The position numbers and the translations under genes were made by a program. From M0027 sp021713415 (GTDB taxonomy: Bacteria > Pseudomonadota > Gammaproteobacteria > Francisellales > Francisellaceae), in assembly GCA_021713415.1 (NCBI GenBank), contig JAKJJQ010000057.1, positions 1 to 16,727 on the forward strand: DNA of 16,727 nucleotides. The letters run 5' to 3'. The notes under the pieces were generated by a model that made no database searches, was not told the origin of the DNA, and worked only from the letters and a program-made list of their open reading frames with translations. Shown here in pieces: positions 7,338 to 15,046 of this stretch. Each line of letters starts with the position of its first letter. Position 1 is the stretch's first letter.

Positions 7338-8567
7338 CTAAGCTTTATAATAATCCGAAATTTTTCTTATCATTAACTGTTTTTGTTGTGCTTTATTTAT
7401 GCAATGAAAATCATCAATGACAACATTTAAAAAAGCCTCGGTTAATAATTCTTTTGCACAAGACTCTGAAACACCCCTCGACTGCATATAAAATAGTGCT
7501 TTCTCATCTAACTGACCAATAGTTGCTCCATGTGTACATTGAACATCATCTGAATAAATTTCTAGCTCAGGCTTTGTATCGATTGCAGCTGTCGTATCGA
7601 ATAATAAATTACCTGAATTTTGATGAGCTGAAATACCCTTAATATCTGAATGGACAATAGCTTTAGGATTACAAACAAAAACTGATCTATTTGCAGCTGC
7701 TGCTTTAAAGTCAACATTACTCATAGTATACGATGCGCTATGTTCAACAATAATATGGTAGTCAATGTGTGAATGATTTTTTAAAAATGCCACACCAGAA
7801 AGATTACAATTAGCACCTTCTTCATTTAAATGTATATGAATATCTTCACGCAATAAGCTTGCTTCTAGTGCTATATTATTATAGTTAAACTGACTATCTC
7901 TACACTGGTATACATGTAATCCATTAATAGCAAATAAATTTTTATGGTTAACTGCTTGATCACTTGTATAAATAACACTAGATGCTTGAGCTAAATTAAG
8001 TAATGTTAATCCATTTAGTACAACATCTTTTTGATGCAATAAAATACACTTTTCATGAATCTCAACATTACATTGCTCTGCTATTGAAATTGATAATTGA
8101 GCTTCAACCCATTTTTGTTGTGACCGATTGCTAAACACATGAAAGATAACAAAAGGTATATCTTGTGTTTTATTAATTGATACAGAAGTAATATTTTTAT
8201 TATTTTTCTGTATTTGCTCAACCATAGGGTGTATTTGATAATTAATTGATTTAAAATTACTAATCTGAGCTAATTTTAATGTAATAGCATGGTTATATTG
8301 AGAATACTTTTCACTGAACATACCATCAATGAATACGAGCCTATTTGGATGCTCTAATAATTGCACTTCAATTTTTTTTTCATCTATTAATTCTAGCGTA
8401 TCATCTGTCACAGCTTTAAAAGGTAAATTCGCTAATAGACGAGATAAATCCGTATATTTCCAACGCTCACTATGACGAGTAGGTAAGTTATACGCTTCAG
8501 TTGTTTTCAATTGGTTTTTCTCTGAATTTTTACTACTTGGTTTTTGGTTTAAAATATCTGCAGCCAT
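7338..8567 (-). CDS. sufD: Fe-S cluster assembly protein SufD
   Basis: SufD pairs with SufB on a SufC dimer to build iron-sulfur clusters in the cytoplasm. The 409-residue protein has the N-terminal ERWKYTDLSRL motif of SufD (about residues 35-45). It has a beta-helical core and the C-terminal signature DVQCTHGATIGQLDE, which contains H346. That residue corresponds to the conserved His (E. coli H360) at the SufB-SufD interface. The helix after it (FYMQSRGVSESCAKELL) is also typical. AGAGGG, overlapping the sufC stop, is a ribosome site for the ATG at 8567. It is the last gene of the operon; sufS, sufE/sufU and sufT do not follow. Confidence 0.96.
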   Translation of the reverse strand: MAADILNQKPSSKNSEKNQLKTTEAYNLPTRHSERWKYTDLSRLLANLPFKAVTDDTLELIDEKKIEVQLLEHPNRLVFIDGMFSEKYSQYNHAITLKLAQISNFKSINYQIHPMVEQIQKNNKNITSVSINKTQDIPFVIFHVFSNRSQQKWVEAQLSISIAEQCNVEIHEKCILLHQKDVVLNGLTLLNLAQASSVIYTSDQAVNHKNLFAINGLHVYQCRDSQFNYNNIALEASLLREDIHIHLNEEGANCNLSGVAFLKNHSHIDYHIIVEHSASYTMSNVDFKAAAANRSVFVCNPKAIVHSDIKGISAHQNSGNLLFDTTAAIDTKPELEIYSDDVQCTHGATIGQLDEKALFYMQSRGVSESCAKELLTEAFLNVVIDDFHCINKAQQKQLMIRKISDYYKA

Positions 8568-8580
8568 TATTTATATCCCT

Positions 8581-9327
8581 CTAAACCATTTCTTTTAGCC
8601 AAGCATAGCCTTTATCTTCTAACTCTAATGCCAATGATTTATCACCAGAACGAACGATATGACCATTTGCTAAGACATGCACATAATCAGGTTCAATATA
8701 GTCTAATAGTCGCTGATAATGTGTAATGACAATAAAACTACGTTGATTATTGCGCATAATATTTGCAGCTTTTGCAACAATACGCAATGCATCAATATCA
8801 AGACCTGAGTCTGTTTCATCTAAAACACATAACTTAGGTTCAAGCATAAGCATTTGTAACATTTCATTACGCTTTTTTTCTCCCCCAGAAAAGCCTTCAT
8901 TTACACCACGCTGCATAAATTTCTGCTGCATTTCTAATAATGCCATTTTCTCTTTAAGTGTTTTCATAAAGTTAACTGCATCTAGCTCGTCTTCATTGCG
9001 AAATTTTCGTAAACTGTTGACAGCAGTTTTTAAAAATTGAGTATTACTAACACCTGGAATTTCTACTGGATATTGAAAAGCAAGAAAAATACCTAAAGCT
9101 GCACGCGCTTGTGGTGATAATTCAAATATATTTTCACCTTCAAATAGAATTTCACCTTTTATGATGTCATAGCCATCGCGACCTGCAAGCACATTGCCTA
9201 AGGTACTTTTCCCAGCACCATTAGGCCCCATAATTGCATGTACAGTTCCTGGTTGTATTGTTAAATTTAAATCATTGAGGATTTCTTTACCATCAACATT
9301 TACATATAAATTTTTTATCTCTAACAT
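8581..9327 (-). CDS. sufC: Fe-S cluster assembly ATPase SufC
   Basis: SufC is the ABC-type ATPase of the SufBC2D complex; ATP binding reshapes the SufB-SufD interface so that a nascent cluster can form. The 248-residue protein shows Walker A GPNGAGKST (34-42) and the SufC-specific LAFQYPVEIPGVSN Q-loop. The signature is FSGGEKKR, and Walker B is CVLDETDSGLD, with the 'TDSGLD' variant that marks SufC. The H-loop is in VITHYQRLL. It is a soluble protein, not a transporter subunit. It sits 46 bp after sufB and 13 bp before sufD, with an AGGA ribosome site just before the ATG. Confidence 0.98.
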   Translation of the reverse strand: MLEIKNLYVNVDGKEILNDLNLTIQPGTVHAIMGPNGAGKSTLGNVLAGRDGYDIIKGEILFEGENIFELSPQARAALGIFLAFQYPVEIPGVSNTQFLKTAVNSLRKFRNEDELDAVNFMKTLKEKMALLEMQQKFMQRGVNEGFSGGEKKRNEMLQMLMLEPKLCVLDETDSGLDIDALRIVAKAANIMRNNQRSFIVITHYQRLLDYIEPDYVHVLANGHIVRSGDKSLALELEDKGYAWLKEMV

Positions 9328-9373
9328 TTTGTTTTCCTATTAGCAAACTTTAAAAAAATAAATAAGTCTTAAT

Positions 9374-10810
9374 TTAGCCAACTGCACCTTCTAAACTAAC
9401 TTCCATTAACTTCTGTGCTTCAACAGCAAATTCTAATGGTAGCTTTTTAAAGACATCTTTACAGAAGCCATTCACAATCATTGCAATTGCATCCTCTTCA
9501 GATAAACCTCTCTGTTGACAATAATACATTTGATCTTCTGATATTTTTGAAGTTGTCGCCTCATGCTCAATTTGTGCACTTGGATGCTTAGATTCAATAT
9601 ATGGATACGTATGAGCACCGCATTGATGACCAATTAATAATGAGTCACACTGTGAAAAATTACGTGCATTATCTGCCGTTGGTAATATTCTAACTAAACC
9701 TCGATAAGCATTCTGAGCTTTACCTGCTGATATCCCTTTTGAAATAATGGTACTTTTTGTATGTTTACCCATATGAATCATTTTCGTACCAGTATCCGCT
9801 TGTTGTGCATATCTTGTCAGCGCAACTGAGTAAAACTCTCCAACAGAATGATCCCCTTTCAGTATCACACTTGGATATTTCCAGGTAATTGATGAACCTG
9901 TTTCAACTTGTGTCCAGGATATTTTTGAATGATTTCCCTTACAAATACCACGTTTAGTTACAAAGTTATAGATACCGCCTTTGCCTTCTTTATCTCCAGG
10001 ATACCAATTTTGTACGGTTGAATATTTAATTTCAGCATTCTCCAATGCAACTAACTCAACGACTGCTGCATGTAGCTGATTTTCATCACGCATAGGTGCT
10101 GTACAACCTTCTAAATAACTAACGTAACTTCCTTCATCAGCAATAATTAAAGTACGTTCAAACTGCCCCGTATTTTGCGCATTAATCCTAAAGTAAGTTG
10201 ATAACTCTAATGGGCAACGTACGCCCTTTGGAATATAAACAAATGAACCATCGCTAAAAACAGCAGAATTAAGCGCTGCAAAATAGTTATCTCCTTGAGG
10301 GACAACCGAACCTAGATACTTTTGTACTAATTGAGGATACTCTTGCAATGCCTCAGAGATAGGGCAAAAAATAACACCCGCCTCTTTTAACTTGTCTTTA
10401 AATGTTGTCACAACTGATACTGAATCAAATACTGCATCAACTGCAACACCTGCTAACATCTCCTGCTCATGTAAGGGAATGCCTAGTTTATTATAAGTTT
10501 CCAATAATTCTGGATCAACTTCATCTAAACTCTTTGGTCTATCATCATCAGATTTTGGTGCCGCATAATAGCTAATTGACTGATAATCGATTGGTTCATA
10601 ATTCACATGAGCCCACGTTGGTTCTGACATTTTCAACCATTTATGGTAGGCTTCTAGGCGCCATTTAAGCATAAACTCTGGCTCTTTCTTTTTTAATGAA
10701 AGTGCACAAATTGTCTCTTCATTTAAGCCAGGCTTAAATAACTCTTGTTCAATATCTGTTACAAATCCATGTTCATAATCACCTTTAACTAGGTGTTCAT
10801 ATTTGCTCAT
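9374..10810 (-). CDS. sufB: Fe-S cluster assembly scaffold SufB
   Basis: SufB is the scaffold that accepts persulfide sulfur and holds the nascent cluster. The protein has 478 residues (E. coli 495). The N-terminal GFVTDIEQELFKPGLNEETI region and the beta-helix core are conserved. C236 in LEGCTAP and C388 in NFSQCDS match the sulfur-transfer route residues known in E. coli (C254 and C405). Residues of the QNWYPGD tract and the IEHEATTSKI segment are also kept. The end (NGFCKDVFKKLPLEFAVEAQKL) is nearly invariant in the family. It begins 13 bp after the rrf2 regulator gene and leads the structural genes of the operon. A cysteine desulfurase that would feed it is not encoded in the window. Confidence 0.98.
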   Translation of the reverse strand: MSKYEHLVKGDYEHGFVTDIEQELFKPGLNEETICALSLKKKEPEFMLKWRLEAYHKWLKMSEPTWAHVNYEPIDYQSISYYAAPKSDDDRPKSLDEVDPELLETYNKLGIPLHEQEMLAGVAVDAVFDSVSVVTTFKDKLKEAGVIFCPISEALQEYPQLVQKYLGSVVPQGDNYFAALNSAVFSDGSFVYIPKGVRCPLELSTYFRINAQNTGQFERTLIIADEGSYVSYLEGCTAPMRDENQLHAAVVELVALENAEIKYSTVQNWYPGDKEGKGGIYNFVTKRGICKGNHSKISWTQVETGSSITWKYPSVILKGDHSVGEFYSVALTRYAQQADTGTKMIHMGKHTKSTIISKGISAGKAQNAYRGLVRILPTADNARNFSQCDSLLIGHQCGAHTYPYIESKHPSAQIEHEATTSKISEDQMYYCQQRGLSEEDAIAMIVNGFCKDVFKKLPLEFAVEAQKLMEVSLEGAVG

Positions 10811-10823
10811 TAAAAATCCAACC

Positions 10824-11237
10824 TTATTTATAACAATCCAGTAAACGATTTAATCGATATGTTTTTAACATTTCATTAATAGCTTCTTCAACTTCAAACC
10901 AATGACCCTTTTTCAAACAAGCTGATTTTTCACATCGAACCAATGTACTTAATTGACCACATTTAATCTTTGGTGATTGATCACCCTCTAGTGCGTCGAC
11001 TACATCTTTTAACGAAATTTCTGATAAATTCCGTTTTAGCTGGTAACCTCCTTTACTACCAATTGTAGATTCAACTAACAAGCCAGCACTCAAACGCTTA
11101 AGTACTTTTTGTGTCATTGATAAGGTAATATCTGTTATCTCACTTAATGCTCTTGCACTTAGTAATTGACGGTTATGCTTTGCGATTGCAATAAGAATAA
11201 CCACACCATAGTCAACAAGTTTATTTACACGTATCAC
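10824..11237 (-). CDS. Rrf2-family SUF operon regulator (IscR/SufR-like)
   Basis: This is a 137-residue winged-helix repressor that probably senses Fe-S status and controls the SUF operon. The N-terminus IRVNKLVDYGVVIL, the helix-turn-helix with SARALSEITDITLSMTQKVLKRL, and the wing GSKGGYQLKR are typical of the Rrf2 group found in front of suf genes. Three cysteines (C93, C102, C107) lie in the loop after the dimerisation helix, where IscR binds its [2Fe-2S] cluster. I chose GTG 11237 over an upstream in-frame TTG at 11285. The upstream TTG lies between the -35 and -10 boxes, upstream of the predicted transcription start, and the later start restores the family N-terminus ('M-[IL]-RV-K-DY'). 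The ribosome site is weak. The gene leads the operon, 13 bp before sufB. Confidence 0.93.
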   Translation of the reverse strand: MIRVNKLVDYGVVILIAIAKHNRQLLSARALSEITDITLSMTQKVLKRLSAGLLVESTIGSKGGYQLKRNLSEISLKDVVDALEGDQSPKIKCGQLSTLVRCEKSACLKKGHWFEVEEAINEMLKTYRLNRLLDCYK

Positions 11238-11238
11238 A

Positions 11239-11263
11239 AACTGGTACTTTTTTAGTCTTATAT
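11239..11263 (-). promoter_or_regulatory. IscR type-1-like operator candidate in the rrf2 leader
   Basis: Read on the - strand, ATA-3 nt-GACT-AAAAA-AGTA lies just downstream of the predicted transcription start. The core resembles the E. coli IscR type-1 consensus (ATASYYGACTRWWWYAGTCRRSTAT): ATA, GACT, RWWW and AGT match, while the outer right half does not. An Rrf2 protein bound here would block its own operon. The match is partial, so this is a hypothesis. Confidence 0.4.
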
Positions 11264-11272
11264 TGTGCGCCA

Positions 11273-11301
11273 AAGATACCTGCAAATGCCTATTTTGTCA
11301 A
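11273..11301 (-). promoter_or_regulatory. Sigma-70 promoter of the rrf2-sufBCD operon
   Basis: On the - strand TTGACA (11296-11301) is a perfect -35 box, and TATCTT (11273-11278) follows after exactly 17 nt. The start would be near 11266, giving a leader of about 29 nt before the GTG of the regulator. This is the best-matching promoter in the window. Confidence 0.75.
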
Positions 11302-11313
11302 GGTTATTGGTAA

Positions 11314-11342
11314 TTAACACGCTTTACTGCTATGGTTAAAAT
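11314..11342 (+). promoter_or_regulatory. Sigma-70 promoter of the usp gene
   Basis: TTAACA (11314-11319) and TAAAAT (11337-11342) are 17 nt apart on the + strand, with a start near 11349, about 18 nt before the usp ATG. It is back to back with the suf operon promoter; the two -35 boxes are about 12 bp apart, so binding at one could affect the other. Confidence 0.6.
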
Positions 11343-11366
11343 GATAGGGTTTTAAAGGAAATAGTG

Positions 11367-11789
11367 ATGATCTATCAACATATATTATTAGCTGTTGATC
11401 TTAGCGATGATTATGACTATTTAATTGATAAATCAAAACAAATTGTCAAAGCTTTCCAATCACGTTTTAGTTTAATTTCTGTTATTCCCGCTGAGGTTAC
11501 TTTTAGTAATCTACTATCACTTGATGGTGAAAAACAAATCACTGAAAGTGTTAATCAAACAATGAAAAATATTTTAAATGACTTATCACTTGTGATTGAA
11601 GACTATCAATTAATAAAAGGTAATCCAAAGTCTGATATCGTAAACTATATTCGAGAAAAGCAAATTGATTTAGTTATTTTAGGCAACAGACGTCATCACC
11701 ATTTAATTAAACTCTTAACTGGCTCAACATCCGATTCCATTTTAAATAATAGTTTGTGTGATGTTATTTTTGTCACGCCGGATAATTAA
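11367..11789 (+). CDS. Universal stress protein, UspA family
   Basis: This is a single-domain Usp fold of 140 residues, the usual size. The N-terminal strand is YQHILLAVDLSD, with the conserved aspartate after the first strand. The C-terminal part reads DLVILGNRRHHH...LLTGSTSDSIL...CDVIFV. ATP-binding Usps have G-x2-G-x9-G-S/T there. Here the first G, the x9 spacing and G-S are present, but the second G is Arg, so nucleotide binding is uncertain. The ATG at 11367 is preferred to the GTG at 11364 because AAAGGAA (11354-11360) is 6 nt from the ATG. The gene is divergent from the suf operon and runs into slt with only 10 bp between stop codons. The precise role is unknown. Confidence 0.9.
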   Translation: MIYQHILLAVDLSDDYDYLIDKSKQIVKAFQSRFSLISVIPAEVTFSNLLSLDGEKQITESVNQTMKNILNDLSLVIEDYQLIKGNPKSDIVNYIREKQIDLVILGNRRHHHLIKLLTGSTSDSILNNSLCDVIFVTPDN

Positions 11790-11799
11790 AATAATCAAT

Positions 11800-13725
11800 T
11801 TAAGACTGAACCGTCTTCATAATATCTTCAAGGCGAACATTACGATCAAGTTGGACATTATCATAAATAACTGTATAGGTTAATACTTGGCGAATATAAT
11901 TTCTAGTTTCTAAATAAGGTACTGTTTCAATCCAACGCTGTGCTTTAAGTGGTGTTTTTGGTAGCCAGTTTTTAGTATTACCAAACCCAGCATTGTAAGC
12001 TGAAGTTGCCAATACCATGTTTTGATCAAAGTAATCATAAACATGCGAAAGATTAGCAACACCTAACTTAATATTAACATGTGGAATAAAAAGTGATTGC
12101 GCACCATTATAAGAAATCTTATAACGTGAAGCTATAAATGATGCCGTTGATGGCATTAATTGCATTAAGCCACGCGCACCAGCTGAAGAGATTGCCTCAG
12201 GGTGGAAATAACTCTCTTGTCTCGTTAAGGCCCAAACCCAGCCAGGGTTTAACTTATATTTTTTTGAATATTTTAAAATATCGTTTTTATAAGCAAGCGG
12301 AAAACGGTGTGTTAAGTCATCATAATAGCCTGAACGTCCATAAGCATAAATACTCATACTATCAATACCCCAATCATTTGCAATAATTGCTGCAGCTAAT
12401 GACTGATAGCGGTTAAAGCGATTTAAAATCCAGCGCCAATAATAATCAGCTAACCTCAATTCACCCAATTGATATAGCTGATAAACTTGCTGAATTTCTG
12501 GCATTTGATTTACTTTTTCTAATAATTCTTTTGATACCGTATGACTTTTTGTTTTTAAGTTGTAGTTAGCACCAATTTGATCAGCACTTAAAAAACCATA
12601 GTAATCACGTTCTTTAGCTAAATTGTTCCAAATGATATTTGATTGATCTTTTTTCCCTGTGTGATACAAACCAACGGCCAACCAATATTGCCATTGTAAT
12701 TTATTTTTTAACGTAGAGGGCATTGTATTAATCCATTTAACTAAATCTGACCACTCTAGCCATAAAATGGCAGTCCTTGCACGCCACTGCCATAATAAAG
12801 ATGATGCCTCATCATCTGGAACTCTTCTAAGCCATTTCATAGCTAAAGGTGAATGTTCTCGAGCTAACTCCATTGCTATATCTGCCATAATCGTATCACG
12901 TACAGATGAAGGTATTTGTTTTTGATATTTTTCAAATAACTGCAATGCACCTGTGATATCTTCATTAGCAAAAACATCAAAAGCTTGTACTAATACATAC
13001 TGATACCATTTATGTTTTGCATATTTATTCATTAAGGGTTTAATTGAAAAGTGCGGATCAATTTCAGCATTCACCCAAGCTTGAATAAATTTCTGATCAG
13101 ATTTATCTAACTGATAACTTAAATAACGTGCTAAATCATATTCTCCTTCTGCCATAGCAAGCTTAATCCTTTGCATACGTAAGCTTTCAGTATCATATTT
13201 AGATTTTTGCCAACGTATTAACATATAATCACAAGCTTCTGGCAATGAGTGCCCATATAACCAAATTGAACTAAATGTTGTTAATGCTTTGGTTTTTTGC
13301 TTATTTTCATATAAAGCTCGAGCATACCAACAGCGATGAGTAAAACTACCAGTATTAGAGCCTACTTTTAGATAAGTATCCCATATTTCATTCTCACCTA
13401 AATAATTTAACCACTGTGGCTTTAGAAGCTTTGCCCAAAAGGTTCCTTGATTCTCTTGAAGATAATTTTCAATTGTCTGTGACTTATAATCATCAAAATG
13501 ATTAACAATTTCAAGGTAACGTAAATAAGGATATAAAGAATAACCCTTCAGTTTAGCTTTTAGCTTATAGTATTGATTTAAATTCAAGTCGTTAATATGA
13601 CTTCTAGCTTCAACAAAAAGCTTTTGATATTGTGCTTGTGTTAGTTGAGTGCGGCTAAAAGCAGTTTGATAAAAAAGACTAAATACAAAAACTACTAATA
13701 AAACAATTGCTCTAAAGAAAGCCAT
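11800..13725 (-). CDS. slt: Soluble lytic murein transglycosylase, Slt70 type
   Basis: Slt cleaves peptidoglycan glycan strands in the periplasm, leaving 1,6-anhydro-muramic ends, and recycles or opens the wall. The 641-residue length agrees with Slt70 (E. coli 645). A signal peptide runs to about residue 24 (AFS/RT). Residues about 30-440 are the alpha-helical superhelix ring (many W/Y-rich helical hairpins). The GH23 lysozyme-like domain follows: ALTRQESYFHPEAISSAGA with catalytic E504, then GLMQLMPSTA and the later AYNAGFGNTKNWL and YLETRNYIRQVL motifs. No lipobox is seen, so the enzyme is soluble. It is convergent with usp and lies 104 bp downstream of pssA on the same strand, in a gap with no clear promoter. 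Confidence 0.95.
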   Translation of the reverse strand: MAFFRAIVLLVVFVFSLFYQTAFSRTQLTQAQYQKLFVEARSHINDLNLNQYYKLKAKLKGYSLYPYLRYLEIVNHFDDYKSQTIENYLQENQGTFWAKLLKPQWLNYLGENEIWDTYLKVGSNTGSFTHRCWYARALYENKQKTKALTTFSSIWLYGHSLPEACDYMLIRWQKSKYDTESLRMQRIKLAMAEGEYDLARYLSYQLDKSDQKFIQAWVNAEIDPHFSIKPLMNKYAKHKWYQYVLVQAFDVFANEDITGALQLFEKYQKQIPSSVRDTIMADIAMELAREHSPLAMKWLRRVPDDEASSLLWQWRARTAILWLEWSDLVKWINTMPSTLKNKLQWQYWLAVGLYHTGKKDQSNIIWNNLAKERDYYGFLSADQIGANYNLKTKSHTVSKELLEKVNQMPEIQQVYQLYQLGELRLADYYWRWILNRFNRYQSLAAAIIANDWGIDSMSIYAYGRSGYYDDLTHRFPLAYKNDILKYSKKYKLNPGWVWALTRQESYFHPEAISSAGARGLMQLMPSTASFIASRYKISYNGAQSLFIPHVNIKLGVANLSHVYDYFDQNMVLATSAYNAGFGNTKNWLPKTPLKAQRWIETVPYLETRNYIRQVLTYTVIYDNVQLDRNVRLEDIMKTVQS

Positions 13726-13829
13726 TATGATCTTAAACCTATTTAATAATTAATAAATTCCTATTCCCTATTATTTAGTTATACAATAGGCTTAAGGTTT
13801 ATGCATGAACTTTTTTTTAGAAAATATAG

Positions 13830-14642
13830 CTATTGCTTAATATCTGACTTTGAGGCTTTTTTTAAATCCACTTTTTTCTTTTTTTGCGTTTTACGAGCTG
13901 CTTTTAGCTTCTGATAATATTTTACTGTAATTCCCCCTAAAGGCCCAGATAATGCATAAAGTGCAAAGACAACAAATAATACATGTTCTGGATCTAAAGC
14001 AATACAAATAATAAAAACCACAATTAGTACAATAGCTGTAAATGGTACGCTTGATTTAAAATCATAATCTTTAAAGCTTCTAAATTTAACGCTACTTACC
14101 ATCATAATAGATAGATAAATACCAATAAGTGCAACGACAACTGAGTTTGCTAACCCTGAAAAGTGGTATAACTGCCCCAACCAAACGTAACTAGCAATTG
14201 CAGCAGCTGCAGCTGGGCACGGCAATCCGTAAAAATAACGCTTTTCACTTGATGTTGGTGATGTATTAAAACGAGCTAATCTCAGCGCCACACAAGCAAC
14301 AAATAAAAATGCAATTAGCCAACCAATTTGTTTTAGTGGTTGTAAGGCCCAAAAATATATGACCAATGCAGGTGTTACACCAAATGAAACCATATCAGAT
14401 AATGAGTCATATTCTGCCCCAAATGAACTTTGAGTACCGGTCATACGAGCAACACGCCCATCTAATGCATCCATTATCATAGCAACAAATATTGCAACAG
14501 CCGCTGCTCTAAAGTGGTGTTGAGATGCTGCTACAATCGCATAAAATCCTGAAAATAAAGCTGCTGATGTAAAAAGATTTGGTAATAAATAAATTCCCTT
14601 ACTTTTATTGGCTTCTATTTTATCATTATCTTCGTGATCCAT
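13830..14642 (-). CDS. pssA: CDP-diacylglycerol--serine O-phosphatidyltransferase
   Basis: PssA joins CDP-diacylglycerol and L-serine to phosphatidylserine at the inner membrane, the precursor of phosphatidylethanolamine. The 270-residue protein carries the CDP-alcohol phosphatidyltransferase motif D-x2-DG-x2-AR-x8-G-x3-D-x3-D: D58, D61, G62, A65, R66, G75, D79 and D83. This is flanked by a run of hydrophobic helices (about six to eight) and a YGLPCPAAAA segment typical of this serine-specific integral-membrane type. The enzyme differs from the peripheral PLD-like PssA of E. coli. The C-terminal tail (about residues 243-270) is strongly basic, with a KKKK run. It lies 16 bp after aroH and is likely in the fkpB-ispH-aroH-pssA transcript. 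Confidence 0.94.
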   Translation of the reverse strand: MDHEDNDKIEANKSKGIYLLPNLFTSAALFSGFYAIVAASQHHFRAAAVAIFVAMIMDALDGRVARMTGTQSSFGAEYDSLSDMVSFGVTPALVIYFWALQPLKQIGWLIAFLFVACVALRLARFNTSPTSSEKRYFYGLPCPAAAAAIASYVWLGQLYHFSGLANSVVVALIGIYLSIMMVSSVKFRSFKDYDFKSSVPFTAIVLIVVFIICIALDPEHVLFVVFALYALSGPLGGITVKYYQKLKAARKTQKKKKVDLKKASKSDIKQ

Positions 14643-14658
14643 TTTAAAAGATTACCTC

Positions 14659-15027
14659 TTATTTTTGTACAATATCCGGTCTTAGTTTAGCAGCTTCTCT
14701 TAAATAAACATGCTTGATTTCAGTATTCGTTTTATCAGTATTCCAGTGTAATAACACACGGATACAAAACCGTAAGCCATCCTCTGCACTCATTTCCATA
14801 CAATTTAATAATGGCACATTATGCCAGCCAATCTTTCTTGCTGCAGTTGGTGGAAATGCGGCTGTTATATCAGGTGTTACTGCAAAAAAAGCGCTTGCTA
14901 ACATATCAATATCAATTTGATTACGTTTGACCATTTCTTCTAATAGCTCAATTGTCGCTAATTCAATTGCTTCTTTTGTATTTTCTTCAATTGTAATCGC
15001 TCCTCGAACACCACGACACATTAACAT
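14659..15027 (-). CDS. aroH: Chorismate mutase, monofunctional AroH type
   Basis: The enzyme converts chorismate to prephenate, the branch step to phenylalanine and tyrosine. The 122-residue protein follows the Bacillus subtilis AroH fold (trimeric, not the all-helical AroQ type). Its active-site residues are present: R8 in RGVRGAIT, R64 and C76 near the centre, E78, R90 in CIRVL, Y108 in KHVYL and R116 in LRPD. Most fall at the same numbers as in B. subtilis AroH. An AAGGGG ribosome site lies 9 nt before ATG 15027; a second in-frame ATG at 15021 is less likely. The gene is packed between ispH (19 bp) and pssA (16 bp). The symbol follows B. subtilis usage; in E. coli aroH names a DAHP synthase. 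Confidence 0.93.
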   Translation of the reverse strand: MLMCRGVRGAITIEENTKEAIELATIELLEEMVKRNQIDIDMLASAFFAVTPDITAAFPPTAARKIGWHNVPLLNCMEMSAEDGLRFCIRVLLHWNTDKTNTEIKHVYLREAAKLRPDIVQK

Positions 15028-15046
15028 AACAATATTCCCCTTAAGG

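Noticed and set aside
8750..9040. Plus-strand 96-codon frame opposite sufC
   Set aside because: Ser/Phe/Ile-rich antisense reading of conserved SufC codons; no ribosome site.
11238..11285. Upstream TTG start for the Rrf2 regulator
   Set aside because: The TTG lies between the -35 and -10 boxes of a near-perfect promoter, upstream of the predicted transcript start, and the extra residues are not family-like.
12138..12386. Plus-strand 82-codon frame opposite slt
   Set aside because: Lies opposite the conserved GH23 domain and has no support of its own.
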